Assembly: GCF_900105905.1 (NCBI RefSeq)
Contig: NZ_FNSV01000005.1
Span: forward strand, 62,001 to 126,000
DNA from: Rhodococcus koreensis
GTDB lineage: Bacteria; Actinomycetota; Actinomycetes; Mycobacteriales; Mycobacteriaceae
Reading direction: 5' to 3'
DNA length: 64,000 nt
The position numbers were made by a program, and so were the translations under genes. How positions within the stretch are numbered: the stretch's first letter is position 1; each line of letters starts with the position of its first letter. Shown here one piece after another: positions 17,737-25,669 of the stretch. Under the pieces are notes generated by a model. That model saw only the letters and a program-made list of their open reading frames with translations, had not been told where the DNA came from and did no database searches.

Positions 17737-19928
17737 GGCAGGTCCCCGCTCGCGGTGGTTGTGGCCGTGTCGATATCGGCGATGACCCGGACGGCGCGGT
17801 CGTGGTCGGCTTGCAGGCGGGTGCGCTCGGTGGCGCGAGTCTTGCCGAGTTGGCCGAGGAAGATCTTGGTGCGTTCGGCGTGCTCGGCCCAGACGGAGCG
17901 ATGGACATCGTGGTGGGTGGCCTGCGGGCAACGCGCCGAGTCACACATGCCGATCATCGGCCGCGTCGCGGTCGGGGTGCCGGCCAGCTTGAGGCAGAGG
18001 GCGCGGGACGGGTCGACGAACCAGCAGTAGTTCGCCGGGCCCAGGTGCAGGACCTTGGCTCGTTTGGACAGCAGGTTGAGGATGTCGCGATCGTTGCGCT
18101 GCACCTTCGGTGCCGCAGCCGATTCCGCGTTCACGTCGGCGTCGACAGTGGCGAAGAACTCGGTGAGGTTTCGGGCGCCGGGGCCGGAGGGCAGGATGCC
18201 GTTGCGGTAGTTGTGGAACTCGGCCAGTATCAGCTGAAGGTTGCGGTCGGCTTCATGCTTGTTGACCTCGGCCAGTAACTCGGCTTGAGCGCCACCCGGC
18301 CGGGCCGCATAGCCTTCGGTTGTTGCGGTTGCGATATGCTTGAGCTGCAGTTTTGCTGCGAGAACCCCGCCGGGGCGATAGGCCAATTCCAGCGCGATCG
18401 TTCTTCTGAGCATCCGCAGTGAGACCGGTCCCTCGGGAATTGGGGCCAGGCCCAGGCGTTCTCCTGCCGAAGAGTTGACCCAGTTGCGGAACCAGATGTA
18501 ACGGACCCGGAAGCTGAACCGGGACAACAGAAGAGCATCATCGCGTGGATCGTCGTGCAGTTGTTCGATGAGTTCGACAGCTCGGTGGACCGGTTCGATG
18601 ACGACCCATTCGTCGTCGGTGCCGCCGAGCGGCTGGCCTTTGACGATCTTGCTGGCGATGCGGTAGCGCATGAGCCCGGGTATGGGTTCCTCGATCGGGC
18701 GGCGGCAGCCAACACGTAGTTCCATCAACTCGCTGCTGCGCATCCCTGATGATGCCGAGAGCACGATGATCGCGGCTGTTCGGACGATCCCGACCACGGC
18801 GACGGCCTGCGATCGGTGCAGCGGCAGGCTCCAGGGCCGTGTCGCGCCGTCGGCGGTCGGCGCCTGTTCGGCGTCGCGAGCGAATACCTTCTCGACCCCG
18901 ACCGCGGCGACTGCGTTGGTGAGCGGTCCGCGCAGTCGCGGCAACCAACGGGAGTCGATATTGCGGCGTCCGGCCTGCCTGGCGAGAATCCCGGTGGCGA
19001 CGGGCAGCAGTAGGTCGTCGGCTGACCATCCGGCGGCCAGCCGTTTGGTGATCTCATGGTCTTCGTGTCGGGGCAGCGGCGTCCCTGTCCTGGTGTAGTC
19101 GGCCAACACGGTCACGATGTCGTCGACCGCAGAGGTGGTGGTTTGACGCCGCTGTCCGATCCTGACCGAATGGACGCGGTCGTGTTCGCGGACCTGCTGG
19201 TTCAATGCGACCGCGTGCGGGCCGAGGACCTGCATCAGGTGCAGCGCCGCCGCGAGCATCGGCTGCAGGATCTCGTCGGGAACGGCGGGCGTGGTGTTTC
19301 CGTCACGGCCGGAACGCATTTCGGCGACGGCGGAAGCCGATGCGCCGCCCCAGGGGCGAAGATCGGCGCGGACGCGGTCGGCGGTGAACAGGTCTCGGTG
19401 GTTGACCAGGTCGACGATGATCTGCGCCGCAGCGCGTCGAACCGCGGGGCTCTGTTCACCGACAACATTGCCGTCCTCGTCGAGGATGTAGCGCCGGAAT
19501 GCCAGGTAGGCCTCGCAGGTGTGGGTGTCGATTTCGGCCAGCGTGGTGACGTGTCGCCGGTCGAGCCAGCGGAACAGTCGCGTCAGCTCGCCCAGCCGTC
19601 CGATGCAGCTGCGCAGATGCAGCGGTGTGCGGTATGCCCTGGGCAATTCGGCGACGGCGGGATGCCGCGGGGCGAGGGCGGCGATGATCAGCTCCTTGGC
19701 GACCATGCGCCATCGCGGGTCGCCGATCACGGCGAAGTCGAAGCGGCGGTTCGCCAACGGGATGTTGACTGCCAACCCGACGACCTCGGTGAAGTCCCAT
19801 AAGTCGTCGTCGAACAGGGGGCGGCGAACGTCGTCGGGCAGTGTCAGACCCGCCTGCAGACAGACATCGGCGCCGGTGAAGACTGATGTCCGGTGTTCGC
19901 GGGCGCTGTTGGTGGCGAAGGTCGTCAT
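17733..19928 (-). CDS. large tyrosine-recombinase-like protein (third gene of inner element)
   Basis: 731 residues. The C-terminal half has the recombinase landmarks in order: SASSGMRSSELMELRVG with the first arginine, then VSLRMLRRTIALEL where box II usually reads HxLRH, then LKHIATATTEGYAAR with the second histidine and the tyrosine. The first box-II histidine seems replaced by arginine. The long N-terminal half (about 1-300) would be the arm- and core-binding region. A cysteine/histidine cluster (CDSARCPQATHHDVH) lies near residue 680. Start at MTTFATNSAR, the ATG overlapping the previous stop by four bases. Probably acts in a complex with the two recombinases upstream. Confidence 0.8.
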   Translation of the reverse strand: MTTFATNSAREHRTSVFTGADVCLQAGLTLPDDVRRPLFDDDLWDFTEVVGLAVNIPLANRRFDFAVIGDPRWRMVAKELIIAALAPRHPAVAELPRAYRTPLHLRSCIGRLGELTRLFRWLDRRHVTTLAEIDTHTCEAYLAFRRYILDEDGNVVGEQSPAVRRAAAQIIVDLVNHRDLFTADRVRADLRPWGGASASAVAEMRSGRDGNTTPAVPDEILQPMLAAALHLMQVLGPHAVALNQQVREHDRVHSVRIGQRRQTTTSAVDDIVTVLADYTRTGTPLPRHEDHEITKRLAAGWSADDLLLPVATGILARQAGRRNIDSRWLPRLRGPLTNAVAAVGVEKVFARDAEQAPTADGATRPWSLPLHRSQAVAVVGIVRTAAIIVLSASSGMRSSELMELRVGCRRPIEEPIPGLMRYRIASKIVKGQPLGGTDDEWVVIEPVHRAVELIEQLHDDPRDDALLLSRFSFRVRYIWFRNWVNSSAGERLGLAPIPEGPVSLRMLRRTIALELAYRPGGVLAAKLQLKHIATATTEGYAARPGGAQAELLAEVNKHEADRNLQLILAEFHNYRNGILPSGPGARNLTEFFATVDADVNAESAAAPKVQRNDRDILNLLSKRAKVLHLGPANYCWFVDPSRALCLKLAGTPTATRPMIGMCDSARCPQATHHDVHRSVWAEHAERTKIFLGQLGKTRATERTRLQADHDRAVRVIADIDTATTTASGDLP

Positions 19929-21649
19929 GCGGTGCGTTCCTCTGGGCGAAGGGGGATTTCGTCGTCGGTGTCGGTGACCCGGGAAGCCGCGGCCGTGAGT
20001 TCGGCGGGGTCGAACCGGCCCAGGATCTGATCGATCCGAGTCGCGTAAGGCCCGAACACCGCCATGAACTGCGCGGCGGGCAGCTGCTGCCATTGGCGGG
20101 AGAAGAACGCCTTGAGCCGCAGCAGGTTCACCGCGTGCCGCGGCGCGAACACCGCCAGCGGGCAGAGCAGGCAGACCCACGGCCTGGCCGGACACGGCTT
20201 GCCGACCGGACCGTGCAGGCCGGCCAGCTGATCACCGCATGCTGCGGTGAACACATCGCGCGCGCCGCCGACCAAATCGGCGATCGCGTGGTCGTCGAGA
20301 TTCATCGCCGCCATCAGTTGCGGGTAGCCGTCGGCCAGCGCGGCGGCGTCCTCCTCGGCGATCACGGTGGGCGGCTGCGCGCGGCGCAACAGATCGTGCT
20401 GGGCATCCTCGATGACCGCCTCGACCGCGTGCCGTTGGCCCGGGGTCGTCACCGACAGGTAGTGGTCGCCTTCGACAGCGGGCGTGTGATTGGGGTCGAT
20501 CGTGGCGCGGGCGTTGCCTGTCCAGGTCTTCCTCTCGCGCATCGCATGGTGAGTGGTGCGGATGCGTGCTCGATGGATCTTCAACGGCCGACCGTCGGCC
20601 CCGAGCACGCCGTGGCGGTTCACCCATCGCTGGATGCTGACCCGATTGATCTCGCGGATCAGGACGGGTTTGCCCACGTAACTCAGGCCCAACCACAGCC
20701 GGTCGCGGTCGCTTGGTGCGACCAGGCTGCGCAGCAGCGACGAGTGCGTCAGCCACTGCTCGAGCAGACGCACCGCCGGACGCGGCAGGTTCAGGGTCTC
20801 CGCCGCGGTGCGGCGTTTGACGTAGGACAGCAGAATGGTCGAGTCCCCGGCCCATTCGATGTCGTCGATCCCCAGGTCGGCGATGCCGTCGGGGACGATG
20901 CCGGAGTAGACGCCGAACAGCAGGCGGTAGGCGATGACGGCGTCCAGGTGCGGGAACACCGCCCTCAGGGCGTCATAGAACGCTGGTGGTCGGCGATTGT
21001 GGAACACGCTGTGCGTCACGCCGATCGTGTGGGCGAACACGGGAGTGCTGACCGGGCCGAGCCGTGCCAGCAGCCAGCAGAAGTTCTCCCATGTCCATCC
21101 GTGCTGGGTGGGATGACGGCCCTGCCCGATCGCGGCCAGTGCGCGGCGGTGCGTCGCATACGACTCCTCGACGACCGTGCGGCATGCGGTGATCAGACCC
21201 TGCCATTCGACTTCGGGATAGGGCGGCAGGGGTCGACGGTTGGGCTGGATATTGAAGTGTCGGCCCGCCGCCAGCTCCAGCACCCCGTCGCCGAGGCCGC
21301 CGCCGGATCGGGCATATCCCTCCACCATGGCGCGGGTGTATGCCTCCAACCGTCTGGGTCCCGCCATCCAGAACTGCGCAAGCTGTCCGCGGCGCAGCCC
21401 ACTCGCGCCGCCGGTGAAACCCTGCTCGGCGAGCGCGCGAACCATTGCTCGGAGTGCACCCGCGTAGGCATCGACCGTTCCGGCCGAGTTCGCGCTGCCG
21501 TGCGGATGAATCAGCTCCAGGAGCCCGACTGCCAGATCACGCGCCAACCGAGGGTTCGGCAACCCCGCCAGGTCGAACTCCGCCCGGCTGCCGTCGCTGA
21601 ACACACAGCTCAAGCCAAGCGGTTCGTCGGTCACTCTCGTCGGCATCAC
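19925..21649 (-). CDS. degenerate tyrosine-recombinase-like protein (second gene of inner element)
   Basis: 574 residues. The region LLFGVYSGIVPDGIADLGID aligns by eye with box I but has no arginine where the catalytic one is expected. IHRARIRTTHHAMR resembles box II (H and R kept) and DPNHTPAVEGDHYLS resembles the GH...Y end. A cysteine pair (CLLCPLAVFAPRHA) lies near 515. It may therefore be a non-catalytic or weakly active partner of the complete recombinase encoded just upstream. Start: GTG at 21649 overlaps the previous stop as GTGA; ATG at 21646 is the alternative. The gene ends in an ATGA overlap with the next. Confidence 0.72.
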   Translation of the reverse strand: MMPTRVTDEPLGLSCVFSDGSRAEFDLAGLPNPRLARDLAVGLLELIHPHGSANSAGTVDAYAGALRAMVRALAEQGFTGGASGLRRGQLAQFWMAGPRRLEAYTRAMVEGYARSGGGLGDGVLELAAGRHFNIQPNRRPLPPYPEVEWQGLITACRTVVEESYATHRRALAAIGQGRHPTQHGWTWENFCWLLARLGPVSTPVFAHTIGVTHSVFHNRRPPAFYDALRAVFPHLDAVIAYRLLFGVYSGIVPDGIADLGIDDIEWAGDSTILLSYVKRRTAAETLNLPRPAVRLLEQWLTHSSLLRSLVAPSDRDRLWLGLSYVGKPVLIREINRVSIQRWVNRHGVLGADGRPLKIHRARIRTTHHAMRERKTWTGNARATIDPNHTPAVEGDHYLSVTTPGQRHAVEAVIEDAQHDLLRRAQPPTVIAEEDAAALADGYPQLMAAMNLDDHAIADLVGGARDVFTAACGDQLAGLHGPVGKPCPARPWVCLLCPLAVFAPRHAVNLLRLKAFFSRQWQQLPAAQFMAVFGPYATRIDQILGRFDPAELTAAASRVTDTDDEIPLRPEERTA

Positions 21650-23115
21650 AGATCCCCGTCGGTGTCATGGTCGAATTCGGCGTCGGCTTCCCACTGGGCT
21701 GCGGTAGCATCGATGAGTCCGGCTGCCGCGCCCTCGGTTTCGTAGGCCTGCCGGTAAATCCGTGTGGTATCAAGACGCTTCAGGTATTTCTCGGTGGTCA
21801 ACACGGTCGAATGCCCGAGCAAATCTCGCAGCACCAGCAGCGGATCGGCCTTGGTCAGGTAAAAGATCAGCGCCGCGTCGGCATCGGTGTGGCGCACCAG
21901 CTTCGCTGCCTGCCGGTAGTAGCCGGTCACCAGATATTCCAAAGTCTGCATCGAGAAGCAGTGACGAAGCCGGTGCGGGTGAACGTGCGGGAACCGCGGC
22001 TCGAACCGGGCCCGGATCCGGTCGGCGGTGCGCTCGAACACCGTCGCCCACGCCGTGAACGGTCCACCGTCGGCCTTGACCGCCAGCAGGCACGACCCGC
22101 CCTCCGGTGCCACGAGCCGCCGCCGCTCCGGCGGGGTCAATGACTCCCACGACCGGCGGATGCCGTTGATCCGGCCGCCGCGGGCGTCCGGTTCGCTCAC
22201 GTGCATCGGCTCGCCCCACCGTCGTGGTGGCCGCCAGCTCGATTCGACGGTGACGGCTGCGCGATCGAGCTGCAGGTAGTCGTGCAGCCCGGCCAGGGCG
22301 TCGTAGGAGATCCAGGTGGTGCGGAACTTGCGGCCCTTGGTGATTCCCGCCGGCACCGGAAATGGGATCGGGATCGCCGTCCGCGCCGGCGGCAGTGCCG
22401 GGATCTCCCACGGCAGCAAATGCGTGAACTCGCCCAACCGCAACCCGGTCGCCAGCGCGAGATCACCGATCGCGGCGTTGCGGGTCATCTCCCGGCCCGC
22501 GAACCCGGTGTCGCGGTTGCCGTCCGGCGCCAGCCCCCGCAACCCTTTCCGGAACAGGTCGGTGAAGTCCGGCTCCAGATACTTGATGGTCACATGCGGT
22601 TTCGGGGTGCGGCGCACCGCCAGATTCACCCGCACCTCCCGGCCGGTCCCGGCGAAGACCGCCCGCGCCGACCGGTAGGTGAACGGTTCGGCAGACGCGA
22701 ACCCTTCCTCCATCGCCCACCGGTAGAACAGCGACAGGATGCTCATGTGCTGGCCCCATGTGGTCGCCGCGAACCGCGACCGCGCCGGCCCCGCTGCGCG
22801 GTGCTCCGCATAGCGACTCAGCCCAGCTTTCAACCGTTCCCGGGTATCGAACAACCCCACGCCGTGTTCGGCGAGGAACTCCGCCCATTCCTTGACCGCC
22901 CGCGCGTAGTTCTCCCACGAACTCGGCGCCGGAGCCCCGCTGGCCGGAAGCTCCCGCAGCCACCGGTTCACCACGGACGCCTGCCGCGGCGCGGCCGGGC
23001 CGTCCTCGAACAACAGATCGTCATCGATGAGGAACGCCATCCCCTCCGGGATCACGGGACGATGCTCAAGGTCCCAGGACCGCCAGTCCAGCGACGAGAA
23101 GTAGCTCAAGATCAT
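21646..23115 (-). CDS. tyrosine recombinase with full catalytic set (first gene of inner element)
   Basis: 489 residues from the ATG at 23115 (frame open to 23160). The N-terminal SAM-like core-binding domain spans about 60-150 (SWENYARAVKEWAEFLAEHG). The catalytic domain has TGLRLGEFTHLLPW (first Arg), VHPHRLRHCFSMQ (His, second Arg), DLLGHSTVLTTEKYLKR (second His and nucleophile Tyr). It is the most likely strand-exchange enzyme of the inner element. It is the promoter-proximal gene, transcribed away from the right end of the element, and its stop overlaps the next start. No strong ribosome-binding site was seen, so the start is uncertain. Confidence 0.85.
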   Translation of the reverse strand: MILSYFSSLDWRSWDLEHRPVIPEGMAFLIDDDLLFEDGPAAPRQASVVNRWLRELPASGAPAPSSWENYARAVKEWAEFLAEHGVGLFDTRERLKAGLSRYAEHRAAGPARSRFAATTWGQHMSILSLFYRWAMEEGFASAEPFTYRSARAVFAGTGREVRVNLAVRRTPKPHVTIKYLEPDFTDLFRKGLRGLAPDGNRDTGFAGREMTRNAAIGDLALATGLRLGEFTHLLPWEIPALPPARTAIPIPFPVPAGITKGRKFRTTWISYDALAGLHDYLQLDRAAVTVESSWRPPRRWGEPMHVSEPDARGGRINGIRRSWESLTPPERRRLVAPEGGSCLLAVKADGGPFTAWATVFERTADRIRARFEPRFPHVHPHRLRHCFSMQTLEYLVTGYYRQAAKLVRHTDADAALIFYLTKADPLLVLRDLLGHSTVLTTEKYLKRLDTTRIYRQAYETEGAAAGLIDATAAQWEADAEFDHDTDGDL

Positions 23116-23186
23116 GGGCGCTGACAGTAGAAACACCACACGGCTCGGCGCAACAACCAAACCCCCAGGTCGCCCTCACCTTCGGG

Positions 23187-23224
23187 TCTAATGCAACACG
23201 GGAACTAAGCAGAGACAATGTGCC
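23187..23224. other. right end of inner element and its junction with tnpB
   Basis: Reading leftward from the tnpB codons for QLRH: core TGTGCC (23219-23224), terminal arm (23205-23218) and subterminal motif (23187-23205). The stop codon TAG that truncates the tnpB 5' half is supplied by this end, giving the chimeric tail IVSA. Confidence 0.7.
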
Positions 23225-24590
23225 GGAGTTGATGAGGGGTGACGTGCCCGATGCCGGCCTCGGCGGCGACCGAGTTCAGTGCGGTGGCGAGTCGGGATGG
23301 TCGGATGCGTCGGCCGCGTTCGAGGAACAGCAGCTTCGAGCGGGCGATGTCGCCGCGTTGGGTCATCCAGTCGTCGAGCAACGTCTTCAGGTGCGGGTGC
23401 AGCGGGATGTAGCGGTCGGTGTGCAGTTTGCCGAGTGGGACGCGCAGCCAGTAGGACGATCCGATCTGCACGACGGCGTCGGTGGTGAGGGCGAGCAGTT
23501 CGCTTTGTCGCATGCCGGTGCGGGCGAGCAGTTCTATCGCGGTGCGGGTGAACGGATCCGGGTGGGCGCGGACAGCGGTGAGTAGTTTCGCCGAGGCGGC
23601 GTCGTCGATGAACCTGGGTAGCGGGTCGTCCTTGATCGGCAGGTCGGACCGCAGGACCGGGACGCGGGGTGGTCGGTCTGCGATGTCGAGTTCGTCGAGT
23701 CGAGCGAAGAACGCTGCGAGCGTTCCCAGGCGGGTGCGAACGGTCTGGTTGGCCAGCGAGGGTCCGCGGTTGCCGGTCCGGCCGGCCAGCCAGGTCTTGT
23801 AGGCCTGGACGTGGTTGCGGCGGACGTCGGCGACGCAGCGGACGTCGGGGTGGTGCTCGATCAGGTAGCCGGCGAAGATGCGTAACGACTTCTCAACACT
23901 GGCAATCGAATTGGGTCGGAGCCGGACCCCCATCTGGTCGAGATAGTCGCGCAGGGTCATCGCGAGCAGGGGCGCGTGTTCGGTGATGTGGTGCCATTGT
24001 GCGTCGCGTCGACCGGCGCGGCCGTTGCTGCGGGTGGGCAGCCGGTCGATGAGCCCGAGGTGGAACAGGACTGCCTGCATGCCGAACACGTTGGCGGTCA
24101 GGTTGCGCAGGCTGCGGTTGCCGGCTCGGTCGGCCGCCGATCGCAACTGCTGCACCGCATCGTCGATCTGCGCATCACCGACGCGGTTGGCTGCGGTCGC
24201 GGTCAGTGCTGCGATGTGCAGTAGCGCGCTCCACTGCCGCCGGGCCAGCACGACCGGATAGCCCAATTCCTTGCTCATGTTCGTGAATTCGACGGACAGT
24301 GCGGCGTGCACACGGTCACCGACCGAGGCGAGATTGCCGCGGCACCCGAGCAGGTAGTCCGGGCTCGGCCGGACCCGGCCGGTGACGATGAGCCACGCGA
24401 CGAACCGGCCGCACTCCGGCTCGGCGGCGAGCTGATCGACCAGCGATGCCCGCTGCCAGCCCGCCGGGTCGCCGAAGCGGGCGAAGAATGCGCGGGCCTG
24501 CCTGCGCCGCTTGGTTGCACTGGAATCCGTTTTGCTGCTGGTGAATTCCGCAACGAGGTCGGGCTCGCCGAGGAGTTCGCGGGCGGTCAC
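23205..24590 (-). pseudogene. tnpB 5' fragment: tyrosine recombinase cut at its HxLRH motif
   Basis: 461 codons, ending TPHQLRHIVSA and stop. It contains the N-terminal domain and box I (ARTGMRQSELLALTTDAV). It stops immediately after the first box-II histidine and arginine and so lacks GH and the tyrosine nucleophile. Residues IVSA come from the inserted element. The true continuation is at 17131-16682. GTG start overlaps the stop of tnpA (GTGA). In the restored form (605 residues) it would be the large recombinase of the outer element. As it stands it cannot cleave DNA, although it might still bind. Confidence 0.87.
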
Positions 24591-25606
24591 CGCGTGCCCT
24601 CGGCGGTCGGGATGTCCAGCGCTGTCAGCGCGCGCCGGTACTCCTCGTCGAGCCAGCCGCTGGCCAGATGGAGGTAGATGCGCGTCGATTCGATGGATCG
24701 GTGTCCGGCCTGCGCCTGGACCGCTTCGAGGGCCATCCCGGCCTCGCGCAGCCTGGTCAGGCAGGTGTGCCGCAGTTGATGGCAGGTGAATGCGACACCC
24801 GACCGGCGCCGCAGGCCGCGGATGATCTCCTCCAGCCCGGCTGCCGACAGCGGCTTGCCGCGTCGCGGCCCTTTGAGCACCAGGAACACTCGATTCGTGT
24901 CGGTGTCGGGGCGCTCCTCATCGAGGTAGCGGGCCAGGGTCTGGAAGAACCGTTCGGAGACCGGCACGATGCGCTGGTGACCACCCTTCCCGTCGGCTAT
25001 GAACACGCGTTTCTCGCCGACCCGAATGTCGTCGAGGGTGAGACCGAGCACCTCGCTGCGACGCAGCGCACCCAGCAGCATTGCCTCGATCATCGCGGTG
25101 TCGCGGTGGGTGCGCAGTACCGCCGTGACCGCATCGACGTCGCTGGGGCTCAGCACCCGCGGCAATGTGCGCGGGGTGCGCAGCAACGGCACCGTGCGGG
25201 TGCGCGTTCCCGCCCGGCGGGTGGACAACCCGCGCGGCACCGGGTTCTGCGCGATCCCGGCGTCGCCGCGCACGATCAAGTACTCGAACAATCCCGATAC
25301 CGACGTCAATCGCCGCTTCACAGTTCGCGCCGACAGTCCGGCCTCGCCGTCCTCCAGGCGGACGACGCCAGGTCCGCGCCGCGGGGCGCGCTGCGCCTCG
25401 ATGAAGGCGAGCACGTCGCGGCGGGTCACCGCGTTCGGGTCCTTCGCCACCACGGCGAAGAACACCTTCAGGTCGAACGCGGTGGCCAACAGGGTGTTGC
25501 GCCGCGCCCGGGTCGCCACGAACCGCAGGTAGTCGTCAACGTCGGGGTGGCCGAGCGACACACCAGCGTCCTCGGACGATCGAACCAAGCAGGGATCCCA
25601 CTGCAT
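24587..25606 (-). CDS. tyrosine recombinase, small subunit (tnpA of outer element)
   Basis: 339 residues. The core-binding domain is at about 20-110 and the catalytic domain after about 150. All catalytic positions are visible: LLGALRRSEVLGL (Arg), DGKGGHQRIVPV (Lys), TCHQLRHTCLTRL (His-Arg), QAGHRSIESTRIYLHL (His, Tyr). Length and order match TnpA of Tn554 (361 residues) and XerC/D-like enzymes. GAGGAG precedes the ATG. The gene is intact although its partner tnpB is broken, so the outer element is probably immobile unless helped in trans. Confidence 0.9.
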   Translation of the reverse strand: MQWDPCLVRSSEDAGVSLGHPDVDDYLRFVATRARRNTLLATAFDLKVFFAVVAKDPNAVTRRDVLAFIEAQRAPRRGPGVVRLEDGEAGLSARTVKRRLTSVSGLFEYLIVRGDAGIAQNPVPRGLSTRRAGTRTRTVPLLRTPRTLPRVLSPSDVDAVTAVLRTHRDTAMIEAMLLGALRRSEVLGLTLDDIRVGEKRVFIADGKGGHQRIVPVSERFFQTLARYLDEERPDTDTNRVFLVLKGPRRGKPLSAAGLEEIIRGLRRRSGVAFTCHQLRHTCLTRLREAGMALEAVQAQAGHRSIESTRIYLHLASGWLDEEYRRALTALDIPTAEGTR

Positions 25607-25669
25607 CGTGCTACTCCTCGTCAGGGTCAGAGTCGGCGCCGGGTCGAGCCGGCTGGATCACCTACATAT

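Larger units (their letters stand above)
17134..23218 (-). mobile_element. inner four-gene tyrosine-recombinase element inserted in tnpB
   Basis: About 6.1 kb lying exactly between the two halves of tnpB. Cores TATGCC (17128-17133) and TGTGCC (23219-23224) flank it in direct orientation, 5 of 6 identical. Inward ends are inverted repeats: TTGTGTCCGCAGAG at 17134 and, complemented, TTGTCTCTGCTTAG from 23218 (10 of 14). A second inward motif follows near each end: GTTCGTGTTGCGTTTGA (17163-17179), and the complement of 23187-23205, GTTCCCGTGTTGCATTAGA. Four minus-strand genes fill it, each overlapping the next by four bases. No cargo genes are present. The outward limits are set by the reading frame of the split host gene, so they are precise to a few bases. 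Confidence 0.8.
16667..25669 (-). mobile_element. outer tyrosine-recombinase element (Tn554-like tnpA-tnpB), inserted in istA
   Basis: About 9.0 kb between two TCATGG cores (16661-16666 and 25670-25675) that are contiguous in an intact istA. Inward-reading ends are imperfect inverted repeats: TTATGCGGGTGATC at the left and ATATGTAGGTGATC (complement) at the right, 11 of 14 identical. The element encodes tnpA (25606-24587) and tnpB (24590 to 16682, itself interrupted), overlapping by four bases. Subtracting the inner insertion leaves about 2.9 kb with no cargo. The layout of a small and a large tyrosine recombinase in tandem, precise ends and no clear target duplication resembles Tn554-type transposons. 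Confidence 0.8.

Noticed and set aside
16682..17944. A 420-codon minus-strand frame as one recombinase gene
   Set aside because: Only the last 150 codons look like protein; the first part is a low-complexity antiphase reading of the coiled-coil gene and passes through the inner element end.
19886..21745. 619-codon plus-strand frame in the inner element
   Set aside because: Shadow of the minus-strand recombinase-like genes, which have overlapping starts and stops and recognisable motifs.
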